Source: Mangrovimonas spongiae
Lineage (GTDB): Bacteria > Bacteroidota > Bacteroidia > Flavobacteriales > Flavobacteriaceae
DNA: 64,000 nt
Assembly: GCF_003944795.1 (NCBI RefSeq)
Contig: NZ_RWBG01000001.1
Coordinates: 620,001-684,000, forward strand
Direction of reading: 5' to 3'
Shown here one piece after another: positions 42,442-49,847 of the stretch. The position numbers and the translations under genes are program-made. Numbering within the stretch: the stretch's first letter is position 1; every line of letters begins with the position of its first letter. The notes beneath the pieces are model-generated. The model made no database searches, was not told the DNA's origin, and was given only the letters and a program-made list of their open reading frames with translations.

Positions 42442-42443
42442 TT

Positions 42444-42516
42444 TTGCTAATTGCTAATTGCTAATTGCTAATTGCTAATTGCTAATTGCTAATTGCTAAT
42501 TGCTAATTGCTAATTG
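42444..42516 (+). repeat. Ten tandem copies of TTGCTAA
   Basis: Ten perfect consecutive copies of the heptamer TTGCTAA, plus a partial TTG. They fill the whole gap between the four-helix-bundle gene and the TTG start of hemW (42519). Copy number is a likely site of slippage. Confidence 0.97.
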
Positions 42517-42518
42517 TA

Positions 42519-43658
42519 TTGTCTGGTATTTACATCCATATCCCGTTTTGTAAGCAAGCCTGTTATTATTGCGATTTTCATTTTTCAACCTTATTAAAGA
42601 AGAAAGATGATTTACTTTCTGCGTTAAAATTAGAGTTACAACGTCGAAAAGGTGAACTTGCAAGTCAAACTATAGAGACTATTTATTTTGGAGGCGGAAC
42701 ACCATCGTTATTAAGTGATAATGAGATACAAGGTTTAATTTCTGAAATTTATAATAACTACCAAGTAGCCAAAAACCCCGAAATTACGTTAGAAGCTAAC
42801 CCAGACGATTTAACTAAACCCAAAATTTTAGAGCTTGCCAAAAGTCCTGTAAATAGATTAAGCATTGGTATTCAATCCTTTTTTGAAGATGACTTAAAGC
42901 AAATGAATCGTGCCCATTCCTCTCAAGAAGCTAAAGCGTGTTTGGAAGAGGCAATAAAATATTTCGATAACATTACTATCGATTTAATTTATGGTATTCC
43001 TAACATGAGTTTAGAAAAGTGGAACACCAATTTGCAAACAGCATTTCAGTATGGTGTAAATCATATTTCAAGTTACGCTTTAACTGTTGAACCAAAAACA
43101 GCTTTAGAAACGTTTATAAAAAAAGGACAATATCCACCCATGGACGATGCTTTGGCGCAGCAGCATTTTAATCATTTGGTTAACGAAACACAAAAGCAAG
43201 GATTTGTACATTACGAGATTTCTAACTTTGGGAAACCACATTACTTTTCTAAACACAACACCAGTTACTGGCAAGGAAAGCCATATTTAGGCATCGGGCC
43301 ATCGGCACATTCTTTTATAGGGCAAACGCGAAGTTGGAACGTCGCTAATAACTCAAAATACATTAAAAGTATTCAAGAAAAAATATTGCCAAGTACTTTG
43401 GAAGAGTTAAGTAGTAAAGATGCTTACAACGAGTATATCATGACAGGATTGCGTACTATTTGGGGTGTATCCTTAAATAAAATTGAAACCGATTTTGGTG
43501 TAAGCTTTAAAACATATTTACTTGCCGAAGCTCAAAAATTTATCGACAAAAAATTATTAGAAATAGATGATAGCGAAACAGCATCTTTAAAGTTAAAAAC
43601 CACGTTAAAAGGACAATTTTTAGCCGATGGAATCGCTGCAGAGCTATTTATGATTTAG
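42519..43658 (+). CDS. hemW: HemW-like radical SAM protein (haem chaperone)
   Basis: About 379 residues. The radical-SAM cluster motif is CKQACYYCDFHF (CxxxCxxC), with IYFGGGTPSLL, IDLIYGIPNMS and YEISNFGKPHYFSKHN. It differs from HemN proper and fits HemW (formerly mis-annotated as oxygen-independent coproporphyrinogen oxidase), which handles haem. The start chosen is TTG 42519 (MSGIYIHIPFC), matching the usual family N-terminus. It lies three bases behind the TTGCTAA array, so the repeat occupies the ribosome-binding region. Confidence 0.9.
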   Translation: MSGIYIHIPFCKQACYYCDFHFSTLLKKKDDLLSALKLELQRRKGELASQTIETIYFGGGTPSLLSDNEIQGLISEIYNNYQVAKNPEITLEANPDDLTKPKILELAKSPVNRLSIGIQSFFEDDLKQMNRAHSSQEAKACLEEAIKYFDNITIDLIYGIPNMSLEKWNTNLQTAFQYGVNHISSYALTVEPKTALETFIKKGQYPPMDDALAQQHFNHLVNETQKQGFVHYEISNFGKPHYFSKHNTSYWQGKPYLGIGPSAHSFIGQTRSWNVANNSKYIKSIQEKILPSTLEELSSKDAYNEYIMTGLRTIWGVSLNKIETDFGVSFKTYLLAEAQKFIDKKLLEIDDSETASLKLKTTLKGQFLADGIAAELFMI

Positions 43659-43672
43659 TATATTTGATTACT

Positions 43673-44419
43673 ATGAAAGCAACAATACAATATAACTCCA
43701 GAAAACTTCAAATAGATCTAGCAAAACCTTTAGATATATCCATACCTGTAAAAGCACCAAATGCTGTAAAAGCATGGTATGTTCAGGATCCTAAGATTGC
43801 TCCTGTAGTTATGGATAAATGGGTAGGAAGTGTAAAAGAAGGCGCTTCGGTAAATTTTAACACAATTACGTTTAATCCACATAGTCATGGTACGCACACA
43901 GAATGTGTGGGGCATATTACCAAAAAAAACGAATCTATAAATAAGAGTTTAAAAAAGTTTTTTGTCCTAGCTGAAGTTGTTACAGTAGCACCAGAAAAAA
44001 AGGAGGGTGATTTTGTGATTTCAAAAAAGCAAGTACAATTTGCCTTAGGTAATAAAAAGCGTGATGCAATTATTATTAGAACTATACCTAATACAACAGA
44101 AAAGCTAAGTAAAGAATACTCCAACACAAACCCTACATATTTATTGCCAGAAGTTGCCGTTTATCTTCGTGAAAAAGGCATTAAGCATTTATTGGTAGAT
44201 TTACCAAGTGTAGATAAAGAAAAAGACGACGGTAAACTCATGTCTCATAAAGCATTTTGGAATGTAGATGGTAAGATTAGAAAAGATGCTACAATAACCG
44301 AATTGGTTTTTGTGCCAAATAAAGTTACCGATGGTGAGTATTTTTTAGATTTACAAGTAGCACCCATAGAAAACGATGCAGCACCTAGTCGTCCTGTATT
44401 ATATCAAATAATCGATTAA
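43673..44419 (+). CDS. Cyclase-family protein (kynurenine formamidase-like)
   Basis: About 248 residues. HSHGTHTECVGHI is the metal-binding HxGTHxDxP-like motif of the cyclase/formamidase family (with E in place of D), and YLLPEVAVYLREKGIKHLLVDLPSVDKEKDDG contains the second conserved region. Members hydrolyse N-formylkynurenine or related amides or lactones; the substrate here is open, and no other tryptophan catabolism genes are near. ATG 43673 is preferred; TATATTTG at 43659 just after the hemW stop resembles a -7 box but is too close to the start. Confidence 0.77.
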   Translation: MKATIQYNSRKLQIDLAKPLDISIPVKAPNAVKAWYVQDPKIAPVVMDKWVGSVKEGASVNFNTITFNPHSHGTHTECVGHITKKNESINKSLKKFFVLAEVVTVAPEKKEGDFVISKKQVQFALGNKKRDAIIIRTIPNTTEKLSKEYSNTNPTYLLPEVAVYLREKGIKHLLVDLPSVDKEKDDGKLMSHKAFWNVDGKIRKDATITELVFVPNKVTDGEYFLDLQVAPIENDAAPSRPVLYQIID

Positions 44420-44770
44420 ATGAAAACAACTATAAAAATAGAAGAACTGTTTATGCTTATTTTAAGCATTTACATGTTTTCAATCTTGCCTTTTTCTTGG
44501 TGGTGGTTTTTAGTGCTAATTCTATTACCAGATATAGGTATGTTGGGTTATTTAGTAAATACAAAAGTTGGTGCTGTATGTTATAATATTTGTCATCATA
44601 AAGGTATTGCAATCGCCATTTATTTATTGGGTATTTGGTGGCATAGTGACGTGCTTAGGTTAGTAGGTGTCATAATATTTGGACACGCATCTTTAGATAG
44701 AATATTTGGCTACGGCTTAAAATACTTAGATAATTTTAAACATACCCATTTAGGCAAAATAGGACGATAA
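44420..44770 (+). CDS. DUF4260 family membrane protein
   Basis: A 116-residue protein with three or four helices. FSWWWFLVLILLPDIGMLGYL, YNICHHKG, and FGHASLDRIFGYGLKY match DUF4260, a small membrane family of unknown function. It begins directly after the cyclase stop with no gap. Confidence 0.8.
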   Translation: MKTTIKIEELFMLILSIYMFSILPFSWWWFLVLILLPDIGMLGYLVNTKVGAVCYNICHHKGIAIAIYLLGIWWHSDVLRLVGVIIFGHASLDRIFGYGLKYLDNFKHTHLGKIGR

Positions 44771-44772
44771 TC

Positions 44773-45393
44773 ATGGAGATCTTTATAGGACTTATTATAG
44801 GAATATTGGTGTCGATGGCTGTGCTTTGGTTTTTTCAAAAAAAACGAGCTAAAGTAAAGGCGCATACGCAGTCGGTAATTTTATTAGATAAAATAAAAAA
44901 AGTATATAAGTTTATTACTGTTGAAGGCGATTTTGCCGAAATTTATCATTACGAGAACACTAAAGACCGCTTTTTAAGTTTAATAAGCAGTAAAAAGAAA
45001 GCCTTAATCGTTATTAACGCTAAAGCACAAATAGGCTACGATTTTTCTAAAGTATCGTTAACAGCTAACGAAAAGCAGAAAACTATAGTTTTAGGTGTTT
45101 TTCCACAACCAGAAGTGTTAAGTATTCAAACCGATTTAAACTATTATGACAAAACAGACGGTATGTTTAATAAATTTGAAGCGTCCGATTTAACCGAATT
45201 AAACAAAGAGGCTAAACAGCATATCCTTGATAAAATTCCTGAAAGCGGATTGTTTCAAGTAGCACAAAAAGAAGCTTTAGAAGCTATAGCGTTAATCGAA
45301 AATATTGTGCAAACTATTGGCTGGAAGCTAGATTATTCAGCATTGGAGTTAGATGATGCTGCTGCTAAATTAATCGATAAAACAAAACAATGA
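44773..45393 (+). CDS. DUF4230 domain protein
   Basis: A 206-residue protein: one N-terminal membrane helix (2-19), a basic stretch, and a DUF4230 body (LLDKIKKVYKFITVEGDFAEIYHYENTKDRFLSLISSKKKALIVINAKAQIGYDFSKV). Type of a membrane-anchored cytoplasmic or periplasmic domain, unknown function. It overlaps the YjbR gene by four bases. Confidence 0.82.
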   Translation: MEIFIGLIIGILVSMAVLWFFQKKRAKVKAHTQSVILLDKIKKVYKFITVEGDFAEIYHYENTKDRFLSLISSKKKALIVINAKAQIGYDFSKVSLTANEKQKTIVLGVFPQPEVLSIQTDLNYYDKTDGMFNKFEASDLTELNKEAKQHILDKIPESGLFQVAQKEALEAIALIENIVQTIGWKLDYSALELDDAAAKLIDKTKQ

Positions 45394-45749
45394 ACATAGA
45401 GCAACTTTACCAATACTGTCATAATAAAAAAGCAGTTACAGAGCACTTCCCGTTCGACGAAGATACCTTGGTGTTTAAAGTTGCTGGAAAAATGTTTTTG
45501 TTAACCTCTATAAAAAATTGGGAAGCTGGCACACCAGCCTTAAATTTAAAATGTGACCCCGACTATGCCCAAGAACTTCGCACACAATACGAAAGTGTGC
45601 AGCCAGGTTATCATATGAATAAAACCCACTGGAATACCGTTAGCTTGTATAAAGATTTACCACCAGCATTAATCCCAAAATTAATCGATCATTCTTACAA
45701 TTTAATTATTGAAAGTCTTCCCAAAAAAGTAAGAAATAAGTTACAGTAA
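45390..45749 (+). CDS. MmcQ/YjbR family protein
   Basis: A 119-residue protein. YCHNKKAVTEHFPFDEDTLVFKVAGKMF and KTHWNTVSLYKDLPPALIPKLIDHSYNLI are the two conserved regions of the YjbR/CyaY-like fold. Function unknown; it may bind DNA. Its ATG lies inside the DUF4230 gene end, so it belongs to the same operon. Confidence 0.88.
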   Translation: MNIEQLYQYCHNKKAVTEHFPFDEDTLVFKVAGKMFLLTSIKNWEAGTPALNLKCDPDYAQELRTQYESVQPGYHMNKTHWNTVSLYKDLPPALIPKLIDHSYNLIIESLPKKVRNKLQ

Positions 45750-45938
45750 TGTTTTTTAAATTATATTTAAGTTGTAGTTGATTGATAATCAAAAACTTAT
45801 TTGTATATTAGCGATTCCTTAGAGTAATTACTTCACCTAAAGTAAACATAGCGTTTTACCCCAAAATTCAGGTTGTCCCAAGGCAAATTTAGTATCGAAG
45901 ATTAAACATTTATACTAACCTTAATTTGATTTGTAATT

Positions 45939-46763
45939 ATGAAAACAAACAACCGAATTTTAATTGTAATGGTGTGCTTACTATTACTGTTTACAGCACC
46001 TGTCTTGTCGCAAGATGAACAAGAAAGACCAACGTATGTTGTTGTAACAACAATGCATTGGAATTTAGATTATGAAGATTTTGATAAAGCTAAATGGATA
46101 GCTACAGAAAAAGAGTTTTTTGATAAAGTAATTAAAAAAAACGACCATATTGTTTCTGCAGGCATTTATACCCATTTGTTATCTGATGATAATAGCGAAC
46201 TACTTTATGTGCAAGTATACAATACTTGGAATGATATTGATTTAGCTGCAAAAAAGAATCAAGAACTTGCCGAATCTGCTTGGCCTGATGAAAGCAAAAG
46301 AGAAGCCTTTTTTAACAAGCAAAATGCTTATTATGCACCAATGCATTCAGATGAAATTTATGCTACCATGGATCATGCAAAACTATTTCAAGGAGATTTT
46401 AACGATGATATGGTAGTCTATGTTAGAAAAAATCATTTTGATTTTCCTGAGGATGGCAGTATAGAAGAGTTTAATAGCATGAATACAGAATTTATTAAAA
46501 ATGTTATTCATAAAAACGAATACATTAAGGGATACTATCCGCATTCGCATGCCTATGGTGCTAATAGCACAGATTTTATTGAAGGATTTTATCTAAATTC
46601 TATGTCGGATTTAGAAAAGATGTTTGAGCGAAACCAAGAGCTAATCGAGGCTCATTGGAGTAGCGAAGCGAAACAAAAAGAATTTGCAAAAGTAGCCAGT
46701 AAGTATTTTACAGGAAAACACAGCGATGCTGTATATGCTGTTATTCCAGAGTTAAGAAAATAG
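45939..46763 (+). CDS. Secreted protein with two copies of an alpha/beta domain
   Basis: A 274-residue protein with a signal peptide (about 1-24, ending VLSQ). Residues 30-150 and 155-270 are two diverged copies of one domain: each begins with a strand (VVVTTMHWNLD / VVYVRKNHFDF), has a helix with EFFDKVIKKNDHIVSAG / EFIKNVIHKNEYIKGYY, then the NQEL...W region and ends HSDEIYA / HSDAVYA. The fold looks like a dimeric alpha/beta-barrel fusion. Family and function not recognised. Single gene between 190 bases of upstream intergenic DNA and its terminator. Confidence 0.7.
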   Translation: MKTNNRILIVMVCLLLLFTAPVLSQDEQERPTYVVVTTMHWNLDYEDFDKAKWIATEKEFFDKVIKKNDHIVSAGIYTHLLSDDNSELLYVQVYNTWNDIDLAAKKNQELAESAWPDESKREAFFNKQNAYYAPMHSDEIYATMDHAKLFQGDFNDDMVVYVRKNHFDFPEDGSIEEFNSMNTEFIKNVIHKNEYIKGYYPHSHAYGANSTDFIEGFYLNSMSDLEKMFERNQELIEAHWSSEAKQKEFAKVASKYFTGKHSDAVYAVIPELRK

Positions 46764-46785
46764 ATTAACTATCTAACCAGAAGAG

Positions 46786-46817
46786 GCATCCAAATATTAT
46801 ATTTTGGGTGCTTTTTT
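46786..46817 (+). terminator. Terminator of the two-domain secreted protein gene
   Basis: GCATCCAAA / TTTGGGTGC (one U-G) with an 8-base loop and a T run. Confidence 0.85.
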
Positions 46818-46840
46818 GCTTTAAAAAACTCAAGAAAATG

Positions 46841-46848
46841 TACTTTTG
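46841..46848 (+). promoter_or_regulatory. Candidate -7 box TACTTTTG for the phnA-like gene
   Basis: TACTTTTG lies 18 bases before the start; a TTTG 22 bases upstream (46815) may be the -33 part, within the previous terminator's T run. Confidence 0.45.
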
Positions 46849-46866
46849 TGTCATAATTAAACTATC

Positions 46867-47445
46867 ATGCAAATTTTACAAACTCTTCAAGAACGCAGCG
46901 ATAACTCATGCGAGTTGTGCGGCTCAAAAGAACATTTATCACAATATACTATTCCACCATCTTTAAATGAAACAGTTGATAACAGCTTATTGGTTTGTCA
47001 AACCTGTTTAAATCAAATTAATGAAAATGAAGAGATGGATGCTAACCATTGGCGCTGTCTTAACGATAGTATGTGGAGCCAGTATGTAGCCGTTCAAATT
47101 ATGGCTTGGCGTATGTTGCAGCGTTTACGTGCCGAAGGTTGGCCACAAGATTTATTAGGCATGATGTATTTAGACGATGAAGCATTAGCGTTAGCCAAAG
47201 CAACAGGTGAGGATAAAGACGACTCCGAAAAAATTATACATCGAGATAGTAATGGGGTTATTTTAGAGGCTGGCGATTCGGTAGTTTTAATAAAAGACTT
47301 AAAAGTAAAAGGCTCTAGCATGGTAGCTAAACAAGGAACTGCTGTAAGAAATATCCGTTTAGATCATGAGAATGCCGAATATATTGAGGGTAAAGTCGAT
47401 GGTCAAAACATTGTGATTATTACAAAATTTGTAAAGAAAACATAA
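46867..47445 (+). CDS. PhnA/YjdM-like zinc-ribbon protein
   Basis: A 192-residue protein. The N-terminus has the zinc-ribbon pairs SCELCGSKE and VCQTCLNQ; the C-terminus (HRDSNGVILEAGDSVVLIKDLKVKGSSMVAKQGTAVRNIRL) is the conserved PhnA domain with the SMVAKQGT turn. The family was named after phosphonate genes, but no phosphonate genes lie nearby; the function is not known. Convergent with the NTF2-like gene with only a few bases between. Confidence 0.9.
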   Translation: MQILQTLQERSDNSCELCGSKEHLSQYTIPPSLNETVDNSLLVCQTCLNQINENEEMDANHWRCLNDSMWSQYVAVQIMAWRMLQRLRAEGWPQDLLGMMYLDDEALALAKATGEDKDDSEKIIHRDSNGVILEAGDSVVLIKDLKVKGSSMVAKQGTAVRNIRLDHENAEYIEGKVDGQNIVIITKFVKKT

Positions 47446-47447
47446 GC

Positions 47448-47894
47448 TTAGCAAGACATATCGGCAACAATTTTCCATTTGCCGTTAATCTTTTTAAATA
47501 TAATAAGAAATACACCATTGGCATTGCCAACAGGACGCGTTAAATGGTATTCCCCCATAACATAATAACTATTGTCCTCTATTGGGGTTATAGTATTAAT
47601 TACAAATTTTAACGTACCGCTTTCTGCTTTTGTAGGATACCCTTTTTTATAATTATTCAGGGTATTTTCCCAACCATAAGTAATGCCTTGGCTACCATAA
47701 AACTTCAGCGAGTCGCTTTTCCAATATCCTTGCATAAAACCTTCTAGATTATGATTGTTCCATGCTTTTTCTTGGGCTTTCATAACGCTTAAAATATTAG
47801 CTTTAATAGTTGCTTGCTTGTTATTGTTATCAGGATTTTGTCCAAGAGATATTGATGCGTAGAAAATGCATAAAAAAACAAAGAATGGTTTCAT
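47448..47894 (-). CDS. Secreted NTF2-like (DUF4440) protein
   Basis: A 148-residue protein with a signal peptide (PFFVFLCIFYASISLGQ) and a single NTF2-fold domain: VMKAQEKAWNNHNLEGFMQGYWKSDSLKFYGSQG, ENTLNNYKKGYPTK, and GVFLIIFKKINGKWKIVADMSC. It is periplasmic or secreted. Members bind small ligands or catalyse isomer-type reactions; nothing more specific is supported. Confidence 0.85.
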   Translation of the reverse strand: MKPFFVFLCIFYASISLGQNPDNNNKQATIKANILSVMKAQEKAWNNHNLEGFMQGYWKSDSLKFYGSQGITYGWENTLNNYKKGYPTKAESGTLKFVINTITPIEDNSYYVMGEYHLTRPVGNANGVFLIIFKKINGKWKIVADMSC

Positions 47895-47953
47895 AATAAA
47901 CGTTATTTAGACCCTTAAGTTACAAAATCTGTAATGTTGTACATGATTGAAGC

Positions 47954-47983
47954 AAAAAAGCCTCGATTTTTCGAGGCTTTTTT
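47954..47983. terminator. Bidirectional terminator
   Basis: AAAAAAGCCTCGA / TCGAGGCTTTTTT with a 4-base loop. On the minus strand it closes the M20 dipeptidase unit. Confidence 0.9.
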
Positions 47984-47990
47984 CTGTGTT

Positions 47991-48053
47991 AGCGATTGAA
48001 GCTAACTACCTTGTAGTGCGTAAAGCGCGACCGCCATTTTTGGCGGGAACACC
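47991..48053 (+). repeat. Candidate flavobacterial intergenic repeat element, copy 2
   Basis: AGCGATTGAAG, a hairpin ACTAC-CTT-GTAGT (48005-48017), AAAGCGCGAC, and a hairpin CCGCCA-4-TGGCGG (48031-48046). The same order of parts is present at 27601-27693 although the hairpins differ in sequence. Confidence 0.5.
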
Positions 48054-48059
48054 CAAATA

Positions 48060-49448
48060 TTAATTATTTAGCTCGGTAAAATATTTATAAAACCAAGGAA
48101 TAGTTTCAATGCCTTTTAAATAGTTCCAAACACCAAAATGTTCGTTAGGCGAATGGATAGCATCGCTATCTAAACCAAAGCCCATTAATATGGTTTTGCT
48201 TTTTAATTCTTGTTCGAATAAGGAAACAATAGGAATACTTCCACCGCTACGTTGTGGTATTGGTGTTTTGCCAAAGGTTTTTTCGTAAGCTTTGCTTGCT
48301 GCTTGGTACCCTTTGCTGTCTATTGGCGTTACGTAGCCTTGCCCACCGTGATGAGGGTTAACTTTAACTCTTACGCCTTTTGGTGCAATATTTTCGAAGT
48401 GTGTTTTAAACAGTTGAGTAATCTCTTGCCAATCTTGATTAGGGACTAGTCGCATAGATATTTTGGCGAAAGCTTTACTTGGTAATACTGTTTTTGCACC
48501 TTCGCCAATGTAGCCTCCCCAAATACCATTAACATCTAATGTTGGGCGAATGGAGTTGCGCTCGTTGGTTGAAAATCCTTCTTCACCATAAACAGCATCA
48601 ATGTCGATAGATGCTTTGTATTTGTCTAAAGAAAATGGTGCTTCGGCCATTTTAGCGCGTTCTTCATTGCTAAGTTCTTCTACCTTATCATAAAATCCTG
48701 GAATAGTAATATGATTATTCTCATCGTGTAAAGAGGCAATCATTTTACTTAAAATATTAATAGGGTTGGCTACGGCGCCACCGTAAAGTCCTGAATGTAA
48801 ATCGCGATTTGGTCCTGTAACTTCAACTTCAACATAGCTTAAACCACGAAGTCCTGTGGTAATAGAGGGTACATCTTTAGCAATCATACCCGTATCGGAA
48901 ATTAAAATGACATCGTTTTGTAACTTGTCTCTATTGGCTTTTATAAAATCGGCTAGATGCTCGCTACCTACTTCTTCTTCGCCTTCAATCATGAATTTTA
49001 CATTACATGGCAGTTTTTGTTCTTTTACCATGTACTCTAAAGCTTTAACGTGCATATACATTTGCCCTTTGTCATCGCAAGCGCCACGAGCAAAAATAGC
49101 ACCTTCAGGATGTCTGTCTGTTGGCTTTATAATAGGATTAAAAGGTTCGGAGTCCCATAAGTCCATAGGATCTGGTGGTTGTACATCGTAATGCCCATAT
49201 ACTAAAACTGTAGGTAGATTTTTGTCGATTATTTTTTCGCCATAAACTACGGGGTGTCCTTTTGTAGGATGAATTTCAACAACATCGCAACCGGCTAATT
49301 CTAATTGTGTTTTTACTGCTTCGGCAGTGGTTTTCACATCGTTTTTATAAGCAGAATCGGCGCTAATAGACGGAATTTTAAGCAAGTCGATTAACTCGTT
49401 TAAAAAACGCTCTTTGTTGGTTTCTATATAAGAAGTTATACTGTCCAT
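48060..49448 (-). CDS. M20-family dipeptidase
   Basis: A 462-residue zinc peptidase. Metal ligands and catalytic residues are in LVYGHYDVQPPDP, RGACDDKGQ, MIEGEEEVGSEH, ISDTGM, and the final AIHSPNEHFG. The dimerisation domain lies between about 205 and 320. It hydrolyses dipeptides (CNDP/PepV type). ATG 49448 (MDSITSYIETNK) is the start. A longer reading with 34 extra N-terminal residues would run into the tRNA-Leu promoter and looks false. Confidence 0.93.
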   Translation of the reverse strand: MDSITSYIETNKERFLNELIDLLKIPSISADSAYKNDVKTTAEAVKTQLELAGCDVVEIHPTKGHPVVYGEKIIDKNLPTVLVYGHYDVQPPDPMDLWDSEPFNPIIKPTDRHPEGAIFARGACDDKGQMYMHVKALEYMVKEQKLPCNVKFMIEGEEEVGSEHLADFIKANRDKLQNDVILISDTGMIAKDVPSITTGLRGLSYVEVEVTGPNRDLHSGLYGGAVANPINILSKMIASLHDENNHITIPGFYDKVEELSNEERAKMAEAPFSLDKYKASIDIDAVYGEEGFSTNERNSIRPTLDVNGIWGGYIGEGAKTVLPSKAFAKISMRLVPNQDWQEITQLFKTHFENIAPKGVRVKVNPHHGGQGYVTPIDSKGYQAASKAYEKTFGKTPIPQRSGGSIPIVSLFEQELKSKTILMGFGLDSDAIHSPNEHFGVWNYLKGIETIPWFYKYFTELNN

Positions 49449-49514
49449 ATTGATATTTTGTGTTTGTTTCAAAGGTACGAAATAGCTAAGACTTAATTTC
49501 GTAAGTATTTGTTG

Positions 49515-49543
49515 TTTGTATATAAAAAGAATGTGTATATTTG
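49515..49543 (+). promoter_or_regulatory. tRNA-Leu promoter
   Basis: TTTG-N17-TATATTTG. The spacer (TATAAAAA) and the following GCATCC-ACAATT leader are nearly the same as at the tRNA-Asp gene. Confidence 0.78.
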
Positions 49544-49556
49544 CATCCACAATTTT

Positions 49557-49638
49557 GCGGATGTGGTGGAATTGGTAGACACGCTAGACTTAGGATCTAG
49601 TGCCGCGAGGCGTGGGGGTTCGACTCCCTTCATCCGCA
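49557..49638 (+). tRNA. tRNA-Leu (anticodon TAG)
   Basis: An 82-base type II tRNA: acceptor GCGGATG / CATCCGC with discriminator A, anticodon arm CTAGA-CTTAGGA-TCTAG with anticodon TAG, a variable arm TGCCGCGAGGCGT, and T arm GGGGG-TTCGACT-CCCTT. CCA not encoded. Confidence 0.97.
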
Positions 49639-49641
49639 CTT

Positions 49642-49674
49642 AAAAAACCTCTCAATTTTTTGAGAGGTTTTTTT
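49642..49674 (+). terminator. Terminator of the tRNA-Leu gene
   Basis: AACCTCTCAA / TTGAGAGGTT with a 4-base loop, T run of seven. Confidence 0.9.
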
Positions 49675-49764
49675 ATGCCTAAAAACTAAGTGAGTTGTTT
49701 TAAGTCTATCTTCTGTAAGATGTTAATTGTTTTGGGGTTATTGATGATTTTTTAAATTTATGCT

Positions 49765-49788
49765 TAAAAGTCACAGTTGTTATTTTTG
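49765..49788 (+). promoter_or_regulatory. Promoter of the symporter gene with shared 12-bp element
   Basis: TAAAAGTCACAG (49765-49776), 4 bases, then TATTTTTG (49781-49788), a TAnnTTTG -7 box. The same element, at the same spacing, is found at 55257. Confidence 0.7.
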
Positions 49789-49847
49789 TTTTTATGATCT
49801 TTATTTAATTTTTAAAAAAGTTTATTTGTTTTAAAAGACACATATTT

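Noticed and set aside
42444-42516. The TTGCTAA array as a CRISPR
   Set aside because: The unit is only 7 bp with no spacers; it is a simple tandem repeat.
43659-43666. TATATTTG as promoter of the cyclase gene
   Set aside because: It lies only 6 bases before the ATG, too close for a leader, and has no -33 element.
49449-49550. A longer N-terminus for the M20 dipeptidase
   Set aside because: The extra 34 residues would come from the tRNA-Leu promoter region and do not look like family sequence.
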